A DNA stretch of 64,000 bases from CAYSEW01 sp964430245 (GCA_964430245.1 CAYSEW010000003.1:1-64000), one strand, 5' to 3'; counted from the stretch's first letter, positions 43,910 to 51,778 are shown. Made by a program: numbers and translations. Notes: generated by a model from the sequence alone, not told the origin.

Positions 43910-44599
43910 ATGAAAAACTATTACTACATAGGCTTATTGACTGTTCTTATTGGATTCAGTTCTTGTAAGAAAAGTGAGTTAAAAAAACCAGCAGATGTAT
44001 CTGTTCAAATGGATATTAATCGCCAAACTAGTACTCAAGGTCATCTGGTGTTTGATTCTGGCTTTATTCGTTTGGCAAGTTTTAGTGCTGAAGGCACACG
44101 CCAAGAAGGTGCACCTGTTGAAATGGAAAAAACCTTTTCAGGAGGTCTGGTTGTAAACTTTAGTCCAACAGATTTTATCAGCGAATTATTCTTAGATATC
44201 CCTCAAGGGAATTACACAAATTTGGATATTGAATTTGAAACATATGATGGTGCAGATTTACCGACTATTCAGGTTCAAGGAACGTATACCAGTCAATCAA
44301 GTCAGTCTTTTCCAGTTGTATTTGAATTTGAATCAAGTGAAACATTTAGTATAAATGGAGAATCTGAAACAGGAGATCCTATTATTGTATTGGATAAGAA
44401 CATCCCTGCAACGGCATTCATTCGATTCGATCCACAATATTGGTTTGATATTGTAACTACGAGTATGTGGAATAATGCAGATCTAATAAATATTTCAGGT
44501 ACAATGACAATTCTAATCAATGACAGTGAAAATGGTGCAATCTATGACATTGTGGTTGATCGTATAGATGATACAACCGAAGCAACATTTGGAAATTAG
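43910..44599 (+). CDS. Lipoprotein, first gene of the ECF operon
   Basis: A 229-residue lipoprotein with lipobox GFSSC (Cys about 19) and KK after it. It has beta-strand-rich modules (VQMDINRQTSTQGHLVFDSGFIRL, LFLDIPQGNYTNLDIEFETYDG). The layout resembles DUF4382-type lipoproteins, but I am not certain. Its stop TAG overlaps the GTG start of the sigma gene by one base, so the two are translationally coupled. It is likely part of the envelope response controlled by the sigma factor. Confidence 0.8.
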   Translation: MKNYYYIGLLTVLIGFSSCKKSELKKPADVSVQMDINRQTSTQGHLVFDSGFIRLASFSAEGTRQEGAPVEMEKTFSGGLVVNFSPTDFISELFLDIPQGNYTNLDIEFETYDGADLPTIQVQGTYTSQSSQSFPVVFEFESSETFSINGESETGDPIIVLDKNIPATAFIRFDPQYWFDIVTTSMWNNADLINISGTMTILINDSENGAIYDIVVDRIDDTTEATFGN

Positions 44600-45159
44600 T
44601 GAGCTCAAACCTTAAAAATATAGAGCAGCTTGATGAAAAAATTCTCATACAGAAATGTATTGAGGATGACAGGCTGTATCAAGAAGCTTTGTACCGTAAG
44701 TTTGCCAAGAAAATGTTTCAAGTTTGTAAGCGATATACAGGAGACAGTGATGAGGCCATGGATTTTCTCCAACTTGGGTTCATTGAGGTGTTTTCGAAAT
44801 TGAAAAACTATCGATTTGAAGGTTCTCTTGAAGGATGGATTAGAAGAGTGATAACTTTTAAAACAATTGATGCATTAAGAAAAGAAAAAAGGTACCAAGA
44901 GGTGATAGGAGAGCTTGATATAGAATTGCAAGTTGAAGCTGAAGAATTTGAATTATGGGATAAACAAACAAATGCAGAAAGGTTGAGAGAGTTAGTCAAC
45001 CAATTACCTGGAAAAGCAGCTTTAGTTCTCAAGTTGTTCGTAATAGAAGGCTTAACGCATAACGAAATAGCTGAGCATTTAGATATTTCAGTGGGCACTT
45101 CAAAATCACAACTAAATAGAGCAAGAACATTGCTAAAAGCATCCTTAAAGAATGAGTGA
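44599..45159 (+). CDS. ECF sigma factor of the mobile regulon
   Basis: A 186-residue sigma-70 family protein. Region 2 is visible as FAKKMFQVCKRYTGDSDEAMDFLQLGFIEVFSKL and GWIRRVITFKTIDALRKEKR. Region 4 is LPGKAALVLKLFVIEGLTHNEIAEHLDISVGTSKSQLNRARTLLK. It has a GTG start coupled to the upstream lipoprotein gene and overlaps the downstream anti-sigma-like gene by 8 bases. It is the most likely factor to read TTCCAAC-N16-TCGRCT, because P2 precedes its own operon and no other site of this type is seen outside the element. Confidence 0.9.
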   Translation: MSSNLKNIEQLDEKILIQKCIEDDRLYQEALYRKFAKKMFQVCKRYTGDSDEAMDFLQLGFIEVFSKLKNYRFEGSLEGWIRRVITFKTIDALRKEKRYQEVIGELDIELQVEAEEFELWDKQTNAERLRELVNQLPGKAALVLKLFVIEGLTHNEIAEHLDISVGTSKSQLNRARTLLKASLKNE

Positions 45160-46474
45160 TCAATTTGGAAATATTGACGATTTGATCAGAAACGGCTTTG
45201 ATGCTGAAGATGATGGTTTTGATTTTGATTCTTGGTCGAATATTGAACAGCAGCTGGACACGCGTGCTGGTATTGATAAACTAATTATTCATGCATTTGA
45301 CGAAGTTCCAGAAGAATTACCTTCTTCGGCATGGCCAGAAATAAAGGAAGAGCTGGATATAAACACAGTTTGGAATCGCATTAATATTAAGCTCACTAAG
45401 AAGAAAAGAAGGATATTTATCTGGTGGAATGTTGCTGCAGCTTCTTTCATACTGTTACTGGCAGCATACGTTTTCCAGAATAGTTTTAAAGATGCCAAAA
45501 ATTCAAGTTTAGATTCTCCTTCAGCTTTAGTAAATAAAGAACAAAAACAGGGAATGAAGTCAGACGAGCAATCCTTTGAAAACATTAATGATTATAGAGT
45601 TGTAACAGATGAACATCATGTCTCACCTACTCTAAATGATGAAGATGTGAGTAACATGAATAATTATTCGTCAGAGACTATTGATAATGGATACTTGATT
45701 GACAATAATAGATTAAATCGAAATAAAAATAATCTTGTTAATTCTGAATTCGTTTTAATTCAACCAATTAAATTATCATCCACTAATAAATTGAATCCGC
45801 GAAACTTTGATCATGAAATACCAGAAATAGAGATTCAACCACTTGGTAAAATTAATAAGCCATTACGTCAGCGCAGATGGATTGTGGGCGCCTTTGTTTT
45901 AGCTAATTATAGTATTATCTCAGATGCAACAAGCCGAGCAGCTTTTTCAGGTAATTCTTTAACATCAAACAATCTTGTGATATCTATCGATTATGGTGTT
46001 TATGGTCAGTTTTATACAAATAGAAATTACTTTGTGCAAACGAAATTTTATTGGAATTCTAAAATTAATAGATCAACTCAAAAATATGATCACTTTGAAT
46101 ATGTAAATAATAGGTTGGAGCTTGATTATTATAAACTTTCACTTTCTGCTGGAAAATCATTGTCAATAGGTAGATTGAAACAAACTTGGTTCAACCCTGC
46201 ATTAGGAGTTTTCGGAGCATACATGAAAAATGGCATTGAATATCAGCAAAATGAGGTCTTGAATACTAATGCCCCATATAAAAAATGGAATTACGGCCTA
46301 CAATTAGACTTAGGAATTCAACATGAATTTAATCAATTTATTCTGGGATACGGCCTGAATTCGAGCTTTGGCTTATCAAACATTTTTCAAGGTACTGAAC
46401 AACAATCCAGTTTCTTGAATGTCAGTCGCACGTTTACCAATGGCGTGTATTTCCGATTAGGTTTCAAATTATAG
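45152..46474 (+). CDS. Anti-sigma-like membrane protein with beta-barrel-like C-terminus
   Basis: A 440-residue protein of unusual make-up. The N-terminal 90 residues are acidic and cytoplasmic in type (repeated FDxxPExxPSSAWxxI segments). One membrane helix follows (WWNVAAASFILLLAAYVF, about 92-110), then a low-complexity linker. A C-terminal domain (about 240-440) has amphipathic aromatic strands like a PorT-type outer-membrane barrel and ends GVYFRLGFKL. Its position after the sigma gene suggests it is the cognate anti-sigma factor. The second domain could sense the envelope. Whether it really spans both membranes is not known. Confidence 0.75.
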   Translation: MSDQFGNIDDLIRNGFDAEDDGFDFDSWSNIEQQLDTRAGIDKLIIHAFDEVPEELPSSAWPEIKEELDINTVWNRINIKLTKKKRRIFIWWNVAAASFILLLAAYVFQNSFKDAKNSSLDSPSALVNKEQKQGMKSDEQSFENINDYRVVTDEHHVSPTLNDEDVSNMNNYSSETIDNGYLIDNNRLNRNKNNLVNSEFVLIQPIKLSSTNKLNPRNFDHEIPEIEIQPLGKINKPLRQRRWIVGAFVLANYSIISDATSRAAFSGNSLTSNNLVISIDYGVYGQFYTNRNYFVQTKFYWNSKINRSTQKYDHFEYVNNRLELDYYKLSLSAGKSLSIGRLKQTWFNPALGVFGAYMKNGIEYQQNEVLNTNAPYKKWNYGLQLDLGIQHEFNQFILGYGLNSSFGLSNIFQGTEQQSSFLNVSRTFTNGVYFRLGFKL

Positions 46475-46482
46475 TAGAAATT

Positions 46483-46511
46483 TTCCAACCTTTTTTCTTG
46501 CTTCTTCGGCT
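46483..46511 (+). promoter_or_regulatory. ECF promoter P3
   Basis: TTCCAAC (46483-46489), 16 bases, TCGGCT (46506-46511). It stands before the small-gene cassette and shows that the TTG at 46498, inside the promoter, is not a start; the ATG at 46531 is. Confidence 0.8.
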
Positions 46512-46530
46512 TTTAAATAAACAAGGGTTG

Positions 46531-46782
46531 ATGAAAATTGATTATGAAATATTTCTGTACCTGTTGAACAACAACAATCAGATCTCTGATAGCTACGTTT
46601 CATTTGGCAAACTAATGAAAGGGGTAAAATCCATTCCTACAACAGATGCTAAGTCAAACAACACTCTATTAGCGAGGTTAGATGTGTTAGAAAGGTTTGG
46701 TTTGGTTGAAATAATAAAAAACTCGTCCAACGACCCTATTGCTATTCGTATAACAACAAAAGGGCAATTGGTAGCTGCATGA
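46531..46782 (+). CDS. Small winged-helix-like protein, copy 1
   Basis: An 83-residue protein starting MKIDYEIFLYLLNNNN. Helical region, a variable stretch, then LLARLDVLERFGLVEII, followed by a strand and AIRITTKGQL. The pattern is that of a winged-helix DNA-binding fold, which is weakly conserved here. The next gene has a similar layout. Promoter P3 ends 19 bases upstream. Overlaps the next gene by 4 bases. Confidence 0.7.
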   Translation: MKIDYEIFLYLLNNNNQISDSYVSFGKLMKGVKSIPTTDAKSNNTLLARLDVLERFGLVEIIKNSSNDPIAIRITTKGQLVAA

Positions 46783-47114
46783 TGACTACAAATTGCCTGA
46801 ATAACAAAATGACAGATGGAGCACCCTCAGCAATTGACTTGAACCGTGCGCTTCTTTATTTTCTTAGTAGAGATAACAATTCCATAGAAGGTGGATTTGT
46901 GGACATCTTAGTCTTGAGAAAACGCAATGAAATAATCAAACACCTAACCGGAAGTTCTACAACACTTCATCAAATTTCACATTGCATTCAAAAGCTTGAA
47001 AATTTAGGCCTAGTAAAATCAGATTCTAAAGAAGCAAGGGTAATCACCAAATGTAAAATCACAGAAAAAGGTCTTTTTTGTTTCAATTTAGCTTTGTTTT
47101 TTGAGGGAACTTAA
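46779..47114 (+). CDS. Small winged-helix-like protein, copy 2
   Basis: A 111-residue protein. ALLYFLSRDNN corresponds to FLYLLNNNN of copy 1, CIQKLENLGLVKSDSKEAR to RLDVLERFGLVEIIKNSSN, and CKITEKGL to IRITTKGQL. So it is probably a diverged tandem paralog. It overlaps copy 1 by ATGA and is translated with it. No known family. Confidence 0.7.
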   Translation: MMTTNCLNNKMTDGAPSAIDLNRALLYFLSRDNNSIEGGFVDILVLRKRNEIIKHLTGSSTTLHQISHCIQKLENLGLVKSDSKEARVITKCKITEKGLFCFNLALFFEGT

Positions 47115-47119
47115 TAAAT

Positions 47120-47320
47120 TTGAAAACATTCGAATCCTTTATTTACTCAATTTGTCAACACAGCAGTAGAGAAAAGGGATTAGCTAAAATTGAGCAAGAG
47201 ATTGAATTTGGGCTATTGTACTCTTTAGAGCCACGGAGAAATAAGGAATACAGGATTGACTTTAACTTCTGGCTTAAGAATCTCACTATTTGGAAGTCCG
47301 TGAACTACCTGAAAGATTAA
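47120..47320 (+). CDS. Small protein, third gene of the P3 cassette
   Basis: A 66-residue frame, TTG start 5 bases after the preceding stop (MKTFESFIYSICQHSSREKGL). It is soluble and unrecognised. Its tight spacing suggests it belongs to the cassette, but the lack of an ATG lowers confidence. A terminator follows at 47431. Confidence 0.5.
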   Translation: MKTFESFIYSICQHSSREKGLAKIEQEIEFGLLYSLEPRRNKEYRIDFNFWLKNLTIWKSVNYLKD

Positions 47321-47430
47321 ATCGAACGTGCTTATCTGAAAGCGTCTATCCTCTCATTTCATACCAATTGTACTTCTAATTTGGGAAGATTTGATCTCCT
47401 TTTAAAATAACTCTGTTAGTCTTGATCGAA

Positions 47431-47465
47431 AAATAAAACCAAGAGAACATCTCTCGGTTTTATTT
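47431..47465. terminator. Bidirectional terminator between convergent genes
   Basis: AAATAAAACC (47431-47440) pairs with GGTTTTATTT (47456-47465); an inner AGAG/CTCT stem caps it. It separates the P3 cassette from the convergent T9SS-sorted gene. Confidence 0.8.
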
Positions 47466-47486
47466 CGTACTTCAATCAACTGTTAA

Positions 47487-48716
47487 CTACTCAAAGTAAA
47501 CTTTTTTCGCATATCTTGCGCCACTTACATTTGTCAGCTGGAGTAAATATACTCCTTTTTCAAATCTATTATTTGCAATTGTGTGACTCAATTCTCCATT
47601 AAATGAGTTTTGATAAATTAATCTACCTGAGATGTCAAATAACTCAACTTTTAGATTGGACATTATTTCATCTAATTCTATAGTAAGATAATCTGAAGCA
47701 GGTATCGGATATACACTTACATTCATGTCAAATTCGTTTTCTGCAATAGAATTTGGTGGTGAAAAAGTATAAATATAGACGACACCATTTGTACCAGTAT
47801 ACCAACCTAAAGTTTCAGAAATCATTGTTATTGAAATAATATCCTCTGTTGTCCCTGATGTTTCCGCCAACCAATTTTGACCGGCATCTATTGTTTTCAA
47901 AACTGTTCCAGCAGTTCCAACTGCCCAACCCGTAGTGTCGTTAGCAAATTCTACATCCATCAAATCTTCGGTCGTCCCACTAGTTTGAGCTGTCCAAGTA
48001 GTACCGTAGTCATCTGTGAATATAATCTCTCCGGCTGTGCCTACTGCCCATCCTGTAGAGTCATTTATAAACCAAACACCTTCCAAATCTTCTCCAGTAT
48101 TACTAGTCTGATTTGTCCAATTTGCTCCAGAGTTAATTGTGTGAGCAATTACGCCTCCTCTTCCTACGACATAACCCAGAGAATCATTCGGAAAGTCAAG
48201 ATCAATGAGATGATCTCCCGTGTTGGCATCTATGTTGGTCCAAGTCATACCGCCATCCATGGACAAAATAGCGTAATCGTTTCTACCACAAGCGAAAACT
48301 TTTAATTGACTAACATATTCCACTCCTTCTAATTTTTCAGGATGAGGGTTTTGGTCAATCCACGTGTATCCACCATCAGTTGAACTTCTTACAAATCCAT
48401 TTCCGGAAAGTTCATTCCTGCCGACAAGTAGTCCAGTTCCAGGATTGATAAATTCGCAATCTCTTGCCGAATATACTAGTGATCCCATATCAATAAACCC
48501 CCAATTGAATCCTTGGTTTGTGGTCTTGTATTGGCTTCCGTAGGCATAACCCCCAAATGTGTCTGAAGAATCTCCAAATGTCCACACCGTGCTATTGTTT
48601 AACGCAAAAATCACGTTAAAATCATTGTTGGATTCACTGTTCTGCTGCCACCATTGTTGACAATAACTGTTAGTTGTTCCAACAATTAACAGTGCAAAGA
48701 GTAATTTTTTTTTCAT
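47487..48716 (-). CDS. T9SS-sorted YCF48/BNR-repeat surface protein
   Basis: A 409-residue secreted protein. Signal peptide (MKKKLLFALLIVGTTNSYCQ), then YCF48-like propeller repeats of the type TTEDLMDVEFANDTTGWAVG / TIDAGQNW, and a C-terminal type A sorting domain for the type IX system (VSVYPIPASDYLTIEL, LFDISGRLIYQ, KGVYLLQL). It should be exported through the outer membrane and anchored or released. There is no ECF-type promoter in front of it; it may have its own control. Confidence 0.88.
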   Translation of the reverse strand: MKKKLLFALLIVGTTNSYCQQWWQQNSESNNDFNVIFALNNSTVWTFGDSSDTFGGYAYGSQYKTTNQGFNWGFIDMGSLVYSARDCEFINPGTGLLVGRNELSGNGFVRSSTDGGYTWIDQNPHPEKLEGVEYVSQLKVFACGRNDYAILSMDGGMTWTNIDANTGDHLIDLDFPNDSLGYVVGRGGVIAHTINSGANWTNQTSNTGEDLEGVWFINDSTGWAVGTAGEIIFTDDYGTTWTAQTSGTTEDLMDVEFANDTTGWAVGTAGTVLKTIDAGQNWLAETSGTTEDIISITMISETLGWYTGTNGVVYIYTFSPPNSIAENEFDMNVSVYPIPASDYLTIELDEIMSNLKVELFDISGRLIYQNSFNGELSHTIANNRFEKGVYLLQLTNVSGARYAKKVYFE

Positions 48717-48803
48717 TTTGTTAGTTTTAGTTATTATTTATTTGTCCAAAACAAAGGAGAATCCATCAAAATGACTTCCTCTCCCCTGTTATGAAAAGAT
48801 TGA

Positions 48804-49421
48804 TTATTGTTTTTCAAATTTTAATGTGCTTAGTCTTGAAAAAATATCACCATTACTTTTAGTTCTTTTTTCATCAACTATAAGTGTCAATTCCTTTTTA
48901 GTCAAACGATCAAGCTGAAAGGATCCGTCAACTTGAATGGCCGTTCCAGCATAAGTATCTATTTGACCATCATTGGTTTCAGTAATAGTTATCACAACTA
49001 CTTCTTTCTTTTTTAAATCTTGTGTTTTACTTTTTCCACCCCAAAACCAATATCCTTTATCAATCTGTGAGTCTCCATCAAAAACATCCGAGTAATTAAA
49101 ACTTCCATCTTTTTCAAAAGTATATTCTAATGTATGTGTAAAGGATTGTGGTGCGTTAGTTACACTACCAGATTGGTCTTGAAATGTAAAAACACTTATG
49201 GACAATGCTCCGTCATCAGTTATAACTGTTGTAGAAGTTTCTTGGTTTCCTGCGTCATAATCAATTATTGTTTCACTTCCATTTACTAATTTCCATGTTC
49301 CTACCAAACGTGAAGTTCTTGATTTCAGACTCAAAACGGGGTCATTCTCACCTTTTTTACAGGCTGTTGTTGATAGTGCTATCAGCGCAATCATAACAGA
49401 AATAATTTTAGTTTTTTTCAT
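48804..49421 (-). CDS. Lipocalin-like lipoprotein
   Basis: A 205-residue lipoprotein with lipobox ALSTTAC (Cys 21) followed by KK. The body has RLVGTWKLVNGSETIIDYD and repeated strands with FEKDGSFNYSDVF and GYWFWGG, as in lipocalin-like domains of the DUF5004 type. Under promoter P4, about 70 bases upstream, so it belongs to the ECF regulon. Confidence 0.78.
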   Translation of the reverse strand: MKKTKIISVMIALIALSTTACKKGENDPVLSLKSRTSRLVGTWKLVNGSETIIDYDAGNQETSTTVITDDGALSISVFTFQDQSGSVTNAPQSFTHTLEYTFEKDGSFNYSDVFDGDSQIDKGYWFWGGKSKTQDLKKKEVVVITITETNDGQIDTYAGTAIQVDGSFQLDRLTKKELTLIVDEKRTKSNGDIFSRLSTLKFEKQ

Positions 49422-49492
49422 AATATTATGTTTTTCATTTTTACGATTTGGTATAGACGAATACTTTCAATTCATTTATCCATTTATTATGA

Positions 49493-49521
49493 AGTCGAAT
49501 AAAAAATTGAGAGGGTTGGAA
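49493..49521 (-). promoter_or_regulatory. ECF promoter P4 (minus strand)
   Basis: TTCCAAC (49515-49521), 16 bases, TCGACT (49493-49498). Reads to the lipocalin-like lipoprotein at 49421, leaving a leader of about 65 bases. Confidence 0.78.
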
Positions 49522-49661
49522 TCAAATAATAATTGTGATAGTTCCGATTTTCAATTAGTATTCTTTAGACAGAGTATGAAAAATTGAATTCATTCCAACC
49601 CTGTAAATATTGGGCGTTAGAAAGGAGGTTCCTGTAAAAGTTAAATTTTTCGAATAGTAAA

Positions 49662-49690
49662 TTCCAACCTTTTTGATTTAGTTTTCGGCT
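49662..49690 (+). promoter_or_regulatory. ECF promoter P5
   Basis: TTCCAAC (49662-49668), 16 bases, TCGGCT (49685-49690). Reads to the lipoprotein at 49716. About 70 bases upstream a second TTCCAAC (49593-49599) lacks a good -10 box. Confidence 0.8.
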
Positions 49691-49715
49691 AATTTATTAA
49701 ACAAGAAAAATAATT

Positions 49716-50141
49716 ATGAAAAAAACTAAATTCTATTTAGCCTCAATTGCTTTATGCGTTGGATTAATATCGTGTAACAAAGTGAAAAATGGTGAGGTAA
49801 TCACAGATACATACACCGGTACTGTAATGGTAACTTCAGCAGGGTCAGACCCAGGAGGTAATTTTACAGGTAGTGGTGATAATGGAACTTACGCATTTGG
49901 GTGGGAGAATACAAAAGCCAAAGCTGAGGTTAATTTTGACATTACAACACCCACAGGCTCTGTCCAAATGATTCTTGAGGATAAAAATGGCGCGGAGGTA
50001 TTAAATGAAATGCGTTCAGCAGGCGGGAACGATACTTTTTCAGGCACTTCTGCTGAAGGCAAACCGGGGGTATGGACAGTGACAATTGTATTTACAGATT
50101 TCAATGGAGACGGTAGTTATTCATTAAGTCCGATTGATTAA
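49716..50141 (+). CDS. Small lipoprotein of the ECF regulon
   Basis: A 141-residue lipoprotein with lipobox GLISC (Cys 20). It is glycine rich and beta-stranded (GGNFTGSGDNGTYAFGWEN, VWTVTIVFTDFNGDGSYSLSPID). No recognised family. It is under promoter P5 and ends with a strong terminator, so it is monocistronic. Confidence 0.78.
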   Translation: MKKTKFYLASIALCVGLISCNKVKNGEVITDTYTGTVMVTSAGSDPGGNFTGSGDNGTYAFGWENTKAKAEVNFDITTPTGSVQMILEDKNGAEVLNEMRSAGGNDTFSGTSAEGKPGVWTVTIVFTDFNGDGSYSLSPID

Positions 50142-50183
50142 TATACACTACTGACTTGCGAGTTCTATACCGTGAGAAAACTT

Positions 50184-50210
50184 AGGGGATCATTTCTGAT
50201 CCCCTTTTTT
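50184..50210 (+). terminator. Rho-independent terminator
   Basis: AGGGGATCA (50184-50192), loop TTTC, TGATCCCCT (50197-50205), then T. It ends the lipoprotein gene at 50141. Confidence 0.9.
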
Positions 50211-50342
50211 ATTGATTTAAGAAACACCCAAAGATGTACCCATCTTGGGGAAAACACTATTAGTTGACGTAGTCACATATCAGGAATCTAAAGGGCCATA
50301 TAAATTTAGCGAGATTGAATTTACTTAACAGATCTGTTTATT

Positions 50343-50444
50343 GTAACGAATCGTAACATTCAGTCGGGAATTCCTTCATTTGTTACAGAACGTTACACAT
50401 ATAAACATTCCCAGAGCAATAAAATAACCTGCTGTAACGTTACA
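50343..50444. promoter_or_regulatory. Cluster of GTAAC/GTTAC sites before the zinc-ribbon gene
   Basis: GTAAC at 50343 and 50353 (10 bases apart), GTTACA at 50382 and 50392 (10 bases apart, opposite strand), and the perfect palindrome TGTAACGTTACA at 50433-50444. The last lies 17 bases before the ATG at 50462. The arrangement with one-turn spacing suggests a multimeric DNA-binding protein. Besides these sites and the terminator, nothing is seen in 50142-50461. Confidence 0.6.
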
Positions 50445-50461
50445 TTTTAAAGGAGAGAGGT

Positions 50462-50944
50462 ATGAGGACGAAGGAATGTGAAGTATGTGGGATAGAGTTT
50501 TATTACAGAAACAAATCAAAGAAGACTTGTTCAGATTCATGTCGACAACAAGCCTATAGGGATAGAAAAACCAAAGTTTCCAAAACTGCAAATAGTTCTG
50601 TTGTCAACGTTCAAGTTGATCATAATGTATATGAAGAAGAGTTTAATGGACTTATTCTTAATTTACTTCATTTAGGAATTAAACAAACTCTTTCATTCTT
50701 TAATGGTGATCCAATACATGAATCTGAAATTCGGTTTTTAGGTGATATAGTTGACACCATGGAATTTCATATTGAATCCAATGATGAGCCAAGCGAGAAC
50801 TTTTTATTTTTTCAAGAATTTGTCCAAAGAATGTTACACTCAGTCGCCAAGCGTCAGGATGAAAATGGCTACATAAATTTTAGAGGAAGTAATGCCAAAA
50901 AAGAACTCAAAAGGCTAAAACGAATATTGGGAGAAGGCCAATAG
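50462..50944 (+). CDS. Zinc-ribbon protein of the element's right end
   Basis: A 160-residue protein. The N-terminus shows CEVCGIEFYYRNKSKKTCSDSCRQQ, a four-cysteine zinc finger of the FCS/DUF2116-like type with a following basic segment. The rest is helical (EFNGLILNLLHLGIKQTLSFF, FLGDIVDTMEFHIE). A strong AAAGGAGAGAGG stands before the ATG, unusual for Bacteroidota. GTAAC-type sites lie both before and after the gene, so it may bind them. No function is proven. Confidence 0.75.
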   Translation: MRTKECEVCGIEFYYRNKSKKTCSDSCRQQAYRDRKTKVSKTANSSVVNVQVDHNVYEEEFNGLILNLLHLGIKQTLSFFNGDPIHESEIRFLGDIVDTMEFHIESNDEPSENFLFFQEFVQRMLHSVAKRQDENGYINFRGSNAKKELKRLKRILGEGQ

Positions 50945-50955
50945 CTCGGATATTC

Positions 50956-50984
50956 TTCTGTAACAGGAATTTTTCGTTACAGAA
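50956..50984. promoter_or_regulatory. Inverted repeat TTCTGTAAC-N11-GTTACAGAA
   Basis: Perfect 9-base arms (50956-50964 and 50976-50984). It lies between the zinc-ribbon gene and the MerR-like gene and shares the GTAAC half-site with the cluster upstream. Candidate operator for the MerR-like and recombinase genes. Confidence 0.6.
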
Positions 50985-51028
50985 AGATTTGTAAACCACC
51001 CAATAGAACTATACCTTTAAGAAAGGTA

Positions 51029-51778
51029 ATGTGTGTTGATAAAATGATTATGACAAAAGAAAAATCAAATTTAGAGCTAAATGATTATTCAAAACTATTT
51101 GAATTTGTAACGAACAAGCAATTTGCTTTAGCACGATTGGGGATTACAGATAAAATGTCATTTGACTGGAGAAAATCAGGAGTTTATCTGCAAAAGAAGA
51201 AAACCAAATTCAGAATGAAATACAGCCCAGTAGAATACATTTGGTTACTTCTGGTCAAAGAACTGAGAGAATTTGGTATTCCTATCAAGTCTGTTATCCA
51301 ACTCAAAGAGTTATTAATAACCGAAATTGACATTGAAGGTTTATTGCTTGCCATTCATGATGATAAAACAGATTCTGATACAGTAATGTTACAAGAGCTA
51401 ACAACAGAAAATGATGAGATAGCAGTTTCTAAAGCTGCCATCAAAAAAGAAATGGTCCAACTTGATGATCATGTTGTTAATTCCATGTTTACCTCTATGG
51501 TGATTTCCTCTTTGATAAGAGAACAAGAGTATATTCTATACATTCAAAAAGATGGAGCCTGTTTAATTGAAACAATAGGTGAAGGCCGAAATGCGGACAA
51601 CCCTTTTTTATGTGACCCATGTCTGATGATTCCTTTTAGTAAAATAGTTCAACGCTTTCTCACCAAAGAAAACATCAAACTGTATGAAAAGAAACCAGAA
51701 GACCAAATTACCCAAACTTTTGATTTTAAATTTTTAGACAAAAAGCCTACTAAAAGTAAAAAGGGCAACAAAACTTAA
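51029..51778 (+). CDS. MerR-like winged-helix protein, possible excision regulator
   Basis: A 249-residue protein. Residues about 25-95 fit a MerR-type winged helix: an HTH-like opening (FALARLGITDKMSFDWRKSG), then YSPVEYIWLLLVKELREFGIPIKSVIQLKELL. The C-terminal part is not recognised. Other in-frame ATGs lie at 51044 and 51050. It precedes the recombinase operon, a position often held by recombination directionality factors. That role is inferred from position only. Confidence 0.72.
   Translation: MCVDKMIMTKEKSNLELNDYSKLFEFVTNKQFALARLGITDKMSFDWRKSGVYLQKKKTKFRMKYSPVEYIWLLLVKELREFGIPIKSVIQLKELLITEIDIEGLLLAIHDDKTDSDTVMLQELTTENDEIAVSKAAIKKEMVQLDDHVVNSMFTSMVISSLIREQEYILYIQKDGACLIETIGEGRNADNPFLCDPCLMIPFSKIVQRFLTKENIKLYEKKPEDQITQTFDFKFLDKKPTKSKKGNKT

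Noticed and set aside
46498..46530. TTG at 46498 as start of the first winged-helix-like gene
   Set aside because: It lies between the boxes of promoter P3, so it is upstream of the predicted transcription start.
49593..49621. A sixth TTCCAAC site as an ECF promoter
   Set aside because: At 16 bases the second box is GTTAGA, not TCGRCT; I kept it only as a possible decayed site.
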